DNA from: Salvelinus alpinus
Lineage: Eukaryota > Chordata > Actinopteri > Salmoniformes > Salmonidae
Assembly: GCF_045679555.1 (NCBI RefSeq)
Contig: NC_092087.1
Span: 88,372,966 to 88,436,965 of the forward strand
Direction of reading: 5' to 3'
DNA length: 64,000 nt
Under the pieces are notes generated by a model. The model saw nothing but the letters and a program-made list of their open reading frames with translations, was not told the DNA's origin and did not search any database. The position numbers were made by a program, and so were the translations under genes. Shown here piece by piece: positions 11,701 to 22,689 of the stretch; the first letter of the stretch is position 1, and each line of letters opens with the position of its first letter.

Positions 11701-12509
11701 ATCACGGTTGACAACTCCATTGTGTCCTCCTCCCAGAGTGCTAAGAACCTTGGCGTGATCCTGGACAACACCCTGTCGTTCTCAACTAACATCAAGGCGG
11801 TGACCCGTTCCTGTAGGTTCATGCTCTACAACATTCGCAGAGTACGACCCTGCCTCACACAGGAAGCGGCGCAGGTCCTAATCCAGGCACTTGTCATCTC
11901 CCGTCTGGATTACTGCAACTCGCTGTTGGCTGGGCTCCCTGCCTGTGCCATTAAACCCCTACAACTCATCCAGAACGCCGCAGCCCGTCTGGTGTTCAAC
12001 CTTCCCAAGTTCTCTCACGTCACCCCGATCCTCCGCTCTCTCCACTGGCTTCCAGTTGAAGCTCGCATCCGCTACAAGACCATGGTGCTTGCCTACGGAG
12101 CTGTGAGGGGAACGGCACCTCCGTACCTTCAGGCTCTGATCAGGCCGTACACCCAAACAAGGGCACTGCGTTCATCCTCCTCTGGCCTGCTCGCCTCCCT
12201 ACCTCTAAGGAAGTACAGCTCCCGCTCAGCCCAGTCAAAACTGTTCGCTGCTCTGGCACCCCAATGGTGGAACAAACTCCCCCACGACGCCAGGTCAGCG
12301 GAGTCAATCACCACCTTCCGGAAACACCTGAAACACCACCTCTTTAAGGAATACCTAGGATAGGATAAAGTAATCCTTCTAATCCCCCCCCCCCTTTAAA
12401 AGAGTTAGATGCACTATTGTAAAGTGGTTGTTCCACTGGATATCATAAGGTGAATGCACCAACTTGTAAGTCGCTCTGGATAAGAGCGTCTGCTAAATGA
12501 CTTAAATGT
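8798..12509 (+). mobile_element. L2-clade LINE, nearly full length, frame-shifted
   Basis: A 3.7 kb non-LTR retrotransposon. Bases 8835-9540 form a 5' leader of repeated monomers. The ORF2-like region (about 9640-12363) has an APE endonuclease (ALTETWIT, VLGDFN, SDHYLVSF) and a reverse transcriptase (PVSLLSFLSK, TTGVPQGSVLGPLLF, catalytic YADD at 11518-11529), then the C-terminal HWLPVEARIRYKT block of L2 elements and a stop at 12361. The frame is broken near 9990, at a poly-C run (about 10850-10868) and near 11275, where FDT is followed by a small deletion before HQILL. The 3' end carries the L2 hairpin wording (gctctggataagagcgtctg) and a TGTAAA-type tail. Confidence 0.9.
8835..9540 (+). 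promoter_or_regulatory. Tandem 5'UTR monomers of the L2 LINE
   Basis: About three units of 210-235 bp share agctagctacatag, ttgtgtagtttagagtaatt, cagctattttcgtcc and gaatagcagcactgtagaaa. Repeated leaders of this kind carry internal promoters in other LINEs; promoter activity here is inferred. Confidence 0.55.
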
Positions 12510-12660
12510 AAATGTATCCTACTCTTTTCAGTTCAGCAGGTTAATACCTGTCTGGTACTGGTTCTCTATCTATCCTACTCTTTTCAGTTCAGCAGGTTAA
12601 TACCTGTCTGGTAGTGGTTCTCTATCTATCCTACTCTTTTCAGTTCAGCAGGTTAATAAC
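12510..12660. repeat. 56-bp minisatellite, right part
   Basis: The same unit as 8420-8797 resumes immediately after the LINE tail with tcctactcttttcagttcag. The two halves were one array before the insertion. Confidence 0.85.
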
Positions 12661-12879
12661 TGCCTGGCGCCCGAACATAAAACATTCTCTTTACCTCTCT
12701 CTAACAACACTGCTACAAACTGATGTCTGTATTGGTACAACATTCCAATGTCATATTCTGTTACACTGTTTCTGTCTCAAATGGCACCCTAATCCCTATA
12801 TGGTGCAATACTTTCGACCGGGGGGGGGGGGTGTTCGTTCCAGGGGATGACTGATATCATGCACTCCATCTATGATACA

Positions 12880-13345
12880 GTATGATGGGAATGTGTTTGT
12901 CAGCAGCATACCACCCTGCATCCCACTGCTGGCTTGATTCTAAGCAGGGTTGGTCCCTGGATGGTAGACCAGATGCTGCTGGAAGTGGTGTTGGAGGGCC
13001 ATTAGGAGGGACTCTTTCCTCTGGTCTAAAAAAAATATCATAATGTCCCAGGGCAGTGATTGGGGACATTGCCCTGTGTAGGGTGCTGTCTTTCAGATGG
13101 GATGCTAAACGGGTGTCCTGACTCTCTGGTCACTAAAGATCCCATGCCACTTATCATAAGAGTAGGGGTGTTAACCCTGGTGTCCTTGCTAAATTCCCTA
13201 TCTGCCCCTCACACCATCACGGTCACCTAATCATCCCCAGCTTCCAATTGGCTGATTCATCCCCCTCCTCTCCCTGTAACTATTCCCCAGGTCGTTGCTG
13301 TAAATGAGAATGTGTTTTCAGTCAACTTACTTGGTTAAATAATAT
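12880..13345 (+). mobile_element. 5S rRNA-derived SINE
   Basis: The head (cataccaccctgcatcccac, aagcagggttgg, tccctggatggtagacc) follows 5S rRNA including its internal promoter region, then a long body and the tail gtaaatgagaatgtgttttc. This is the SINE3-like type of fish. A reverse copy lies at 23995-24440. Confidence 0.85.
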
Positions 13346-13628
13346 AAAAAACGTACCCCTGTATGCAGAACAATTTACCCATGGAGCATGTCGACAACTT
13401 ATTCCAGGTAACAGAACTAACGACAGGTCTGAATACTTATGTAAATGTGATATTTCAGTATTTTTTTTATATACATTTGCAAACATTTTTAAATGTGTTT
13501 TTGCTTTGTCATTAATGAGTATTGTGTGTAGATTCAGGGGAAAATAAACAATTTCATCCATTTTAGAATAAGGCTGTAACTTAACAAAATGTGGAAAAAG
13601 TCAAGGGGTCTGAATACTTTCTGAATCC
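13345..13628 (+). mobile_element. Tc1-like right-end remnant
   Basis: The wording gtctgaatacttatgtaaat through ggaaaaagtcaaggggtctg and the terminal ctgaatccactgt is the standard 3' terminus of a salmonid Tc1 element. No transposase is left. Confidence 0.8.
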
Positions 13629-13631
13629 ACT

Positions 13632-13802
13632 GTGGGCCTTGATTCAATCCTAATGTGCTTGTAGACAATGCTTTTATTTAAAGGCAGAGTTCCTGCGTTA
13701 GTGGAGATCACATTCAAGGTAAACACAGCAGATGTTGGCTCATTTGGAAATGACCTTTTAAATGCTTTAGCACGGTTTCTAATTGGATCCAGGCCCCAGG
13801 GT
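13632..13802. mobile_element. Small MITE with terminal inverted repeats
   Basis: It begins gggccttgattcaatcc and ends ggatccaggccc, an imperfect inverted repeat of about 17 bases enclosing 140 non-coding bases. No coding capacity. Confidence 0.5.
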
Positions 13803-14063
13803 TAGATAAGTCTACATCCATTGTTTTTCACAAGGGTTTTAAAAGGACCCTCTAGACATAACCTCCTTATTGTTGCATTCTGACTTTGTGAACAACCAAA
13901 AGGTCAAATAGAGGTTACTTATACTTGTCCTGTTTCAGGTGTAAGTGTGTAACCTGTACAGTGTGTGTGGTGTGAAATGGAAATAGTTTGTTGCATATCC
14001 CACTCCTCCTGAGACGTCCTCGGGGAGGAGAAAGCGTTGCATATTCAGCTGTTTCTCTGTTAG

Positions 14064-14220
14064 AAAATGGACAACAACAAAGATGGTGTGGTCACCACTG
14101 AGGAATTTCTGGACAGGGTGCCCATATTTAACCTCACAGCCTGCACCCCTATCTCTCCTCTATCCCCAAACACAGACTCATTAGGGCTGTCAGGGGGGTA
14201 AAACGTACCCCTCCATGGAT
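14064..14220 (+). pseudogene. KCNIP-like EF-hand exon fused to 3'UTR (fragment 1)
   Basis: A pyrimidine-rich acceptor (tttctctgttag) precedes codons KMDNNKDGVVTTEEFLD, which match the fourth EF-hand of Kv-channel-interacting proteins; loop positions 1, 3, 5, 9 and 12 (D, N, D, T, E) suit calcium binding. KCNIPs are cytosolic/membrane calcium sensors on Kv4 channels. The exon does not finish in the family's SCQK: after FLD it joins text (gcccatattt ... ggctgtcagggggg) that matches the 3'UTR of the last KCNIP exon copy at 25.6 kb. The end of this exon, the intron and the last exon have therefore been deleted. It is a broken duplicate. Confidence 0.6.
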
Positions 14221-14224
14221 CTCC

Positions 14225-15835
14225 ACTCTCCCTCTTACTGTAGAAAGTAATAGAATAGTACAGGACTGTAGAATGTAATAGAATAGAAACAATACTGTAT
14301 AATGTAATAGAATAGTACAGGACTGTATACTGTAATAGAATAGAAACAGTACTGTATAATGTAATAGAATAGAAACAATACTGTATACTGTAATAGAATA
14401 GTACAGGACTGTATAATGTAATAGAATAGTACAGGACTGTAGAATGTAATAGAATAGTACAGGGCTGTATAATGTAATAGAATAGTACAGGACTGTATAA
14501 TGTAATAGAATAGTACAGGACTGTAATAGAATAGTACAGGACTGTATAATGTAATAGAATAGTACAGGACTGTAATAGAATAGTACAGGGCTGTAGAATG
14601 TAATAGAATAGTACAGGACTGTAGAATGTAATAGAATAGTACAGGACTGTATAATGTAATAGAATAGTACAGTACTGTATAATGTAATAGAATAGAACTG
14701 TAGAATGTAATAGAATAGTACAGGACTGTATAATGTAATAGAATAGTACAGGACTGTCATAGAATAGTACAGGACTGTATAATGTAATAGAATAGTACAG
14801 GACTGTAGAAAGTAATAGAATAGTACAGGACTGTAGAATGTAATAGAATAGTACAGGACTGTAGAATGTAATAGAATAGTACAGGACTGTAGAATGTAAT
14901 AGAATAGTACAGGACTGTAGAATGTAATAGAATAGTACAGGACTGTAGAATGTAATAGAATAGTACAGGACTGTAGAATGTAATAGAATAGTACAGGACT
15001 GTAGAATGTAATAGAATAGTACAGGACTGTAGAATGTAATAGAATAGTACAGGACTGTATAATGTAGTAGAATAGTACAGGACTGTAGAATGTAATAGAA
15101 TAGTACAGGACTGTATAATGTAATAGAATAGTACAGGACTGTATAATGTAATAGAATAGTACAGTACTGTAGAATGTAATAGAATAGTACAGGACTGTAT
15201 AATGTAATAGAATAGTACAGGACTGTAGAATGTAATAGAATAGTACAGGACTGTAGAATGTAATAGAATAGTACAGGACTGTAGAATGTAATAGAATAGT
15301 ACAGGACTGTAGAATGTAATAGAATAGTACAGGACTGTAGAATGTAATAGAATAGTACAGGACTGTATAATGTAGTATAATAGTACAGGACTGTAGAATG
15401 TAATAGAATAGTACAGGACTGTAGAATGTAATAGAATAGTACAGGACTGTATAATGTAATAGAATAGTACAGGACTGTAGAATGTAATAGAATAGTACAG
15501 GACTGTAGAATGTAATAGAATAGTACAGGGCTGTAGAATGTAATAGAATAGTACAGTACTGTAGAATGTAATAGAATAGTACAATACTGTAGAATGTAAN
15601 NNNNNNNNNNNNNNNNNNNNNNNNNNNNNNNNNNNNNNNNNNNNNNNNNNNNNNNNNNNNNNNNNNNNNNNNNNNNNNNNNNNNNNNNNNNNNNNNNNNA
15701 TAGAATAGTACAGGGCTGTAGAATGTAATAGAATAGTACAGGACTGTAGAATGTAATAGAATAGTACAGGACTGTATAATGTAATAGAATAGTACAGTAC
15801 TGTATAATGTAATAGAATAGAACTGTAGAATAGAA
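14225..15835. repeat. 28-bp minisatellite array, about 1.6 kb
   Basis: Units of 28 bp (aatgtaatagaatagtacag followed by gactgtag), more than 50 copies, with the gap at 15600-15699 inside. A 584-codon minus-strand open frame across it arises because three units make 84 bases without a stop; it is not a gene. True length is uncertain because the assembly broke here. Confidence 0.95.
15600..15699. other. Assembly gap of 100 N
   Basis: Exactly 100 N within the 28-bp array, the usual placeholder for a gap of unknown size. Confidence 0.98.
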
Positions 15836-15880
15836 GTATTGTTCCTGTAAGCGAACATCAAGAAGAAATGAAAATATATA

Positions 15881-15886
15881 TTTATT
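15881..15886 (-). terminator. Candidate poly(A) signal of CD22-like gene 1
   Basis: AATAAA on the minus strand about 370 bases after the gene 1 stop codon. It fits a 3'UTR covering roughly 15860-16258. No other good signal lies closer. Confidence 0.4.
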
Positions 15887-16213
15887 AGGTTCTCAGCCTT
15901 CATATAAAATATAACTGTACATCGAGGCTATTTCAGAAATACAAAGCAAAGTTATTGTGTTCAGATTCTGTTCCATGTTACTTAAAAAATGAATGGAAAA
16001 ATATTTAACATAAAAATTATTTACAAGTTTCCCCCTCTTATTCATCATAGTTTAAAAGGCAAAACTGACCCTAGATCAGCACTCCAACTAAGTGTGAATA
16101 CAGTAGTCCTGTGTGTTGGTAGAGCCTGGTGCTGACCCTAGATCAGCACTCCAACTAAGTGTGAATACAGTAGTCCTGTGTCTCAGTTGGTAGAGCCTGG
16201 TGTATGGGTTCCA

Positions 16214-16345
16214 TTGGTTCTGGGTTTGTTGTGTTCAGGTCTTCTGGGTTTGTTGTGTTCAGGTCTTCTTGGTTCTGGGTTTGTTGTGTTCAGCTCTTCT
16301 GGGTTTGTTGTGTTCAGGTCTTCTGGGTTTGTTGACTCTACTATA
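16214..16345 (-). repeat. 24/31-bp repeat forming the C-terminal tail of gene 1
   Basis: Short units (ttctgggtttgttgtgttca plus gtc or gtcttcttgg) overlap the last coding exon. In frame they encode NKPRRPEH-type octapeptides just before the stop, extending the tail by two units relative to genes 2 and 3. Related arrays lie at 37550-37690 and 60640-60760. Confidence 0.75.
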
Positions 16346-19300
16346 GATCGCAGAGGAGTCCCCAGCTGCTTGTGCTGCCGTGGGTCTGAAGAGAGAGAAA
16401 CAGAAATTAAACAGAATCTGCTTCCCCTCAAAAAACCTTCATATACTCTTTATAGTGCATTACTTTGACCAAGGCCTATGTGGCTCTGATGAAAAGTAGT
16501 GCACTAAATAGGGAATAGGGTTCCATTTGGAACACAGAACAGTTCCTCAAAACCACCTCTCTCATTATATTGTTGGGTTTGTAAGGAAATGCCGTCACTA
16601 GTGGCCACTAGGGGTCAACTCTTTCACTTATTAATGATGTCATGGTCTTCTCGTCCAATAAGCAGCAGCATATGAATGAGCTGTAATCAAGAATAAAGCT
16701 TGTTTACAACCAAATCTAAAAACATATGGAACTGGGATGTTATAGGAGGGTCAGATTTTCTTTGGGCGAATTCACTCGTTTTTGAGAAACTATCCCCAAC
16801 CAGCGATTCACTTCCTCATCCTCGTTGTTCAGTAAGTGGCTCCAAAAACACCCAAAACATCCTTTTAGAAACTAAAAAGCTCTAAGTAGTCTATAGTGAT
16901 GCAGGTCTTTACATGTTGTACACATGAAATCTGTCATTCAGAACTTAATCCACAACGTTATGTTCCATGTTGTTGAGACTTGAACGATGCTGCTCGTCCG
17001 TTCTAGCAGCATGATACACTGAGAATGGAACAGTTGGACGGGGAAACAGAACGAGTCACACAATGGAATATAACGTTGTGGATAAAGTTTGGAATGTAAC
17101 AATTTAATGTGTACAACTGTTACATCTAAAGTCCTGCATCACTATACTCTACTATCCTGCATCACTAAACAGCTTTCTGTTTCTAAAAGACGTATTTGGG
17201 TGTTTTTGGAGCATTTGTTCATGTTTTTCAGAGCCTCTACTGCACAACGAGGATGAGGAAGTGAATTACTGGTTGGGGTAAGTTTCTCTAAAACAAGTGA
17301 AATCACAAAAAAAGGTGTCTGGACCTTTCTATAACATGGTATTTACATACAAAATAGAAATTTGGTTGTAAAAAAGCCAACTTCTGCTTTAATGTGGTGT
17401 ATTCACAATGCTCTAGAAATGGCTCTATGTTATTTTAATGGCAGAATATGCTCACCGGTTGGAGTTACTGGGCCAGTTGAATTTCACAGCATCGTACTGG
17501 ACATCCTCGTCCTGTTTCTGGGGTTGAGGCAGCTGGGCGGTGGAGTACAGAGGCACTTCCTGTATTTTGAGGCGAGAGAAGTGGACGCTGGCATAGTAAA
17601 CGTCATCCTGGTCGACGGTGGCTGCTGTCTGTGCTGCAGTAGAGGTCATGGTCATGCCTGAGATGTTGTCATACACTGGACTAGAGTCTCCCTGATGGAG
17701 GGAGAGGACAGACAACATAATGAGTAGAAATGTCCCACAAAGCAATACCAATAATCTGATAATAACAGACTCACCTGTACATTCTCTGATGTGTCTCTTG
17801 TGTCAGAGGTGGATTTGGAGGCCTTCTTCCTGGTTTGCACATTAATGAAATAATTTATTCTTGAATTAATCAATGAACAAATTAAGTTAATAAAAAGTGT
17901 TAGAGTGAAATAATCTTTAAAAGATCACTCACCTGAACCACATGAGTCCAGAGAGACAGAGGATGAGAACCAGAACAACCACTATGATTCCTACAGCTGC
18001 AGTCAGAACTGAGGTTTGTTTCCCTATAATAAAATATGGATGATATGAGTACAGGCATGTAAAACAATAGTACAATATTTGTTAACTGATCTAATCTCAA
18101 TGTATATATAATTATAAAACAAAAGTATGATAAGCCAAAGTATAATTATTAATATTAGTTTGAAACATAATTTTGTATTGAAATATTGAAGATGAAACGT
18201 CACCTGGTAAAATGATCATCAGAGCTGTAGAGTTCCTAGATCCTCTTCCATTCCAGGCCTCACAGTGGTAATGTCCATTGTCCTTAGACTTGATCTTACT
18301 TATGTTGTAGATCTGTCCAAATCCATTTAGAAAAGTCTCATTTTGAAAGTACCAGGTGTATTTGTCCACAGGTGGGTTGGCATCACTGCTGCAGGTCAGA
18401 GTCACTGAACTGCCCTCCACTATTTCACCAGAGGGACTGACTGACACTGAGGTGTTCTTTGGACCATCTGGTGGACAATATGTAACAACATTGTTTTAAA
18501 TAGTGTTTTACTTGTTATTGAAATATGAATTTAAATGTGATCCTCTGATTAAAAGATGAGGTTAGGTGTACTAACACTGAACGTCCACAGACACAGAAGA
18601 AGAGTTGAGACGTCCATATTTATTCTCAGCCTCACAGTAGTATTCTCCACTGTCCTCAGAGTTAATGTTGGTGATGAGGAAGGTGTTTTCAGATCCTGTC
18701 AGTGAAGCTCCATTCTTCTTGTACCAGGTGTATTTGTCCACAGGTGGGTTGGCGTCACTGCTGCAGGTCAGAGTCACTGAACTGCCCTCCACTATTTCAC
18801 CAGAGGGACTGACTGACACTGAGGTGTTCCTTGGGTCATCTGGTAAAGGAGAAATTGTCAGAGGGGTAGGACAGTAGTATATTTACGACAGTAGTATATT
18901 TACAAATAACATGCCAAAAATATATTCTCTGTTAATATCATAAAACTATCTAAAACTCTAACTCACACAAAACGTTAACAAATACTAATTTGTAGATGTT
19001 ATGCTTTAGGACTAATTAATTTAATTATACTTGTTTTGCTACCTTACGATTCAAACACTGAGCTGTACTTTACTCACACTTCACATCCATGTTTATGGTC
19101 CTAGACCTGTCTGTCCCCATCTCATTCTGGGCCTCACAGTAGTACTCTCCAGTGTCAGATGACTGGATTTGATTGAAGACATGCTGTGGTCCTGTCATAC
19201 TCTGAAATTCACCTCCATTCTTGTACCACCAGGTGTATCTGTCCACAGGTGGGTTGGCATCACTGCTGCAGGTCAGAGTCACTGAACTGCCCTCCACTAT

Positions 19301-22300
19301 TTCACCAGAGGGGCTGACTGACACTGAGGTGCTCTTTGGGCCATCTGATGTAAAATACCAAATGTTTTATCAAAGTAATATTAACAATTAGTCAAATAAT
19401 GATTTTGTCTAAAATGATTGATAAAGTAAGACATGTCTCTTTTGCCTGAATACATGATACTTGCTAAGTAGAATACTGTACTATTGTACTGTACTCACAC
19501 ACTGCAGGAGAGTGGAGATCCTCATGGCCTTTTACAGCACAGTAGTAGCTCTCTACAGCTTTAGGGAGGACTGCATAGAGGGACATCTTCTCAGTTACAA
19601 CCTGTCCATTCTTGTACCAGATGTAGGTGGGGTTACCAGTCAGAATACAAGTGGTGCTACAGGTCAGTGTCTTATACTCTGAATTCTGTTCAGGAGTCAC
19701 CTTCACCTGAAAACCTGAATTAAAGGGGAGTAAAAACAGAGTACATCGTTTAGAATTAATGATTCATTTCCTGACTCTTCAACACTGTATAATGTGCTGT
19801 GCAGTGTTACCTGTGACAGAGTACATACATCTATGACATTGTCTGTAATTTCTATGTAATGATGAATATTGAAGTATTACCCTTCTCATTGACCTTAAAT
19901 GACTGATACTTCCTAAGTAGAATCCTAGTTTCATTCATACTCACAAACTACAGGAGAGTGGAGGTCCTCTTGACCTTCAACAGCACAGGAGTAAATGTTC
20001 ACAGAAGAATCCCAGACCACCAGCAAATTACTAGAGTGTTGTTGGGAAGCAGGCTCATGTAGACGTTGTCCGTTCTTGTACCAGATGTAGGTGGGGTTGT
20101 GGTTGTCAGTCAGAATACAGGTGGTGCTACAGGTCAGTGTCCTCTGTCCCTTTGCAGCAGGAGTCACCTTCACCTGCAGACCTGAAACAATATGTATAAA
20201 ACCACATACACCTCTGTGTTAACAGGATGGTTCATTTATTTTCTCCTGTAATTCAATATGATGTAAAGTTGTATCATACAGTGCAGTCTTACCTGTGACA
20301 GACAGAGTTGTTCCTGGGAAACTATGACCCCATTCAATGTTGTCTGTTTTAAAAGTGAAGCGATACTCAGCTGAGTCCTCCTCTCTCAGATCTGTGATTC
20401 TCAGTGTGAAGGGACCTTTGTATGTTCCAGTGTACTCCACACGACCTGCATACCCTGGGTCTGTGGTTAGGTCTTCAGGGGTCGACTTATCACTTCTAAA
20501 CCAGAATGTTGATGTGGTGTAATAATAACCAACATAAGTACAGGAAATGTCCACTGTTGACCCCTTTAAGACACAGATTCCCCTCTTGGTGTAAGTCACT
20601 CTGCTGCAGCTCTGACCCTGAACACCTGAAACACAGCGACATAACAAGAGGTCAACTGGATTATATTCTCAGTTCTTTCTAGAAATGCTAAAAGTTCTCA
20701 AGTTCTCATAGTGAAACCAACACACAGAGGTTAAACAGTATTGTTAATTAAAGAAACACTCACACACTGCAGGAGAGTGGAGATCCTCATGGCCTTTTAC
20801 AGCACAGGAGTAACTGTCCATAGCATTAGAGTAGACTGAATAGGGGGAAGTATTGTCAGTTACAACCTGCCCGTTCTTGTACCAGATGTAGGTGGGGTTA
20901 CCAGTCAGTATACAGGCGGTGCTACAGGTCAGTGTCTTATACTCTGAATACTGTTCAGGAGTCACCTTCACCTGAAAACCTGAATTAAAGGAGAGTAAAA
21001 ACAGAGTACATAGTTTAGAATTAATGATTCATTTCCTGACTCTTCAACACTGTATAATGTGCTGTGCAGTGTTACCTGTGACAGACAGAGTTGTTCCTGG
21101 GAAACTATGACCCCATTCAAAGTTGTTTGTTTTAAAAGTGAAGCGATACTCAGCTGAGTCCTCCTCTCTCAGATCTGTGATTCTCAGAGTGAAGGGACCT
21201 CTGTATGTTCCAGTGTACTCCACACGACCTGCATACCCTGGGTCTGTGGTTAGGTCTTCAGGGGTCGACTTATCACTTCTAAACCAGAATGTTGATGTGG
21301 TGGAATAATAACCAACATAAGTACAGGATATGTCCACTGTTGATCCCTTCAAGACACAGATTCTCATCTTATTGTAAGTCACTCTTTTGCAGCTCTGACC
21401 CTGAACACCTGAAACATAAAGAGGGCATGATTTACACAGCAGAATATTGAGCTTCAGTAATCGTGTGATACAGTTTTGTTAGACAACTCTGAAGCTGTTT
21501 AGCAGACAGAATAATTATATCTGAAAAGTTATACTAGAATACTGAGTTGAATTCATACTCACACACTGCAGGAGAGTGGAGATCCTCATGGCCTTTTACA
21601 GCACAAGAGTAGCTGTCCTTAGCATTAGGGAGGACTGAATAGGTGGAAGTCTTCTCAGTTACTATCTGTCCGTTCTTGTACCAGGTGTAGGTGGGGTTAC
21701 CAGTCAGAGGACAGCTGGTGGTTCTACAGGTCAGTGTCCTCCTCTCTGACCGATTGATAGGAGTCACCTTCACCTGCAGAGCTGTAGTAGATAAAAACAT
21801 TAAAACCCTGCATCACCTGTTCTCTAGTTTAATCACATGATGCAAGACATTCTCAAACTCATTTCATTCTTAAATCTGTTTCATATATTCAAATCCAATT
21901 TCTAGACCTAAATGGACAATATTAATTGAACAGACTAGCAGTATAAAGCATGTAACTGTACCTGTTACAGACAGAGTGACTCCAGGATGTCCATAATATC
22001 TCCCTCTGGTCTGATCTGTTGTAAATCTGAACTTGTACGTAGCTGAGTCTCTCTCTCTCAGGTCTGTGATTCTCAGGGTACAGTCTTTCTTCTTATCCCC
22101 ATGATACTCCAGACGACCTGCATTCTCTGGGTCCTGACCTAGATCTTTAGGTTCTACCCCAGTCTCCATTTTAGTGAACCAGAAGGATGATGTGACTTTA
22201 TGACCTCTGGGATAGCTGAAAGAGCAGGTCAGATCTACTGATGACCCCTTCAAGGCACAGATACTCTGAGTGGTGTAAAACACACTCCAGCCATCCTGAC

Positions 22301-22641
22301 CCAGTACCACTGAAACACAGTCACACAACGGTATCAGAATGAAGACAAGGTATATTGGCTCACACTGAAGGTAGGGTTTGTCCACACTTTGTTGCCATAG
22401 TTCCTGATTTGAGTGTGAATGGAAACCACAGATAAGCATCACTCAGTGAGGTGTGAAATATGACTATTTAAAGTGAAGTGGAGACTCCTAACAGAACACA
22501 CCAGAATAACATTATGATTCTTATCCTTTTAGAAATGTCTGTAGATTGATAAACAGAGCAACTAAAAGATAAGAATGAGACCATACCTGCTACAGACCAG
22601 AGAAAGACCACCAACACACTTCCTGCTGTTCTCAAAGCCAT
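16259..22641 (-). CDS. CD22/Siglec-like inhibitory receptor, gene 1
   Basis: Fifteen coding exons can be placed: 22587-22641 (signal peptide, MALRTAGSVLVVFLWS), 21962-22309 (V-set), 21563-21781 (C2), 21076-21408 (V), 20764-20979 (C2), 20293-20625 (V), 19945-20181 (C2), 19499-19714 (C2), 19078-19344, 18576-18839 and 18204-18467 (C2, SVSVSPSGEIVEGSSVTLTC type), 17933-18023 (TM, AAVGIIVVVLVLILCLSGL), 17775-17829, 17456-17691 and 16259-16385 (cytoplasmic). All Ig exons are phase 1 and multiples of three; the total is 3261 bases, 1086 codons plus stop. Tyrosine motifs VYYASV, VQYDAV and AIYSRV fit the ITIM pattern, with VYDNI and LYSTA nearby, so SHP recruitment on a B cell or leukocyte surface is likely by family. 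The first V-set keeps the Arg of YKFRF that in Siglecs binds sialic acid. One donor is weak (GTTAGT after 18576). A fourth V exon present in gene 2 is missing. Confidence 0.85.
16445..16535. mobile_element. Palindromic short repeat in last intron (copy 1)
   Basis: Inverted halves built on tatagtgcattactttgacc and aagtagtgcactaaataggg. Similar copies sit in the same intron of genes 2 and 3, so it predates their split. Confidence 0.55.
16703..17373. mobile_element. Foldback element, about 670 bp
   Basis: The left arm (tttacaaccaaat ... ccccaaccagcgattcactt cctcatcctcgttg ... aacgttatgttccat) is the reverse complement of the right arm (atggaatataacgttgtgg ... caacgaggatgaggaagtga ... atttggttgtaaa). 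Arms are about 300 bases with a short centre near 16980-17050. No coding capacity. It lies in the last intron of gene 1 and is absent from the matching introns of genes 2 and 3. Confidence 0.75.
19745..19860 (-). pseudogene. Scar of a deleted V-set exon in gene 1
   Basis: The sequence preceding each V exon donor in this cluster (ctgactcttcaacactgtat to gttacctgtgacag) is present, but after the donor and a few exon bases the homology stops and no V exon follows. In gene 2 an intact V exon sits at the equivalent place (41107-41451). The deletion leaves two C2 exons adjacent. Confidence 0.6.
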
Positions 22642-22689
22642 TGTTGCATCTCCAACCCTGCAGTCTCAGAAACATAAACAACAACTCAC

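Noticed and set aside
12880-13000. Possible 5S rRNA gene
   Set aside because: Diverged 5S-like head followed by SINE body; second copy with the same fusion at 24.4 kb.
14149-15903. 584-codon minus-strand open frame
   Set aside because: Pure translation of the 28-bp minisatellite plus the N gap; the 28-residue protein period is three DNA units.
18665-18877. Plus-strand frames of 60-70 codons opposite Ig exons (also near 20337, 21123, 39958, 41154, 45028, 62745, 63186)
   Set aside because: Recur opposite every Ig exon as antisense shadows of conserved codons.
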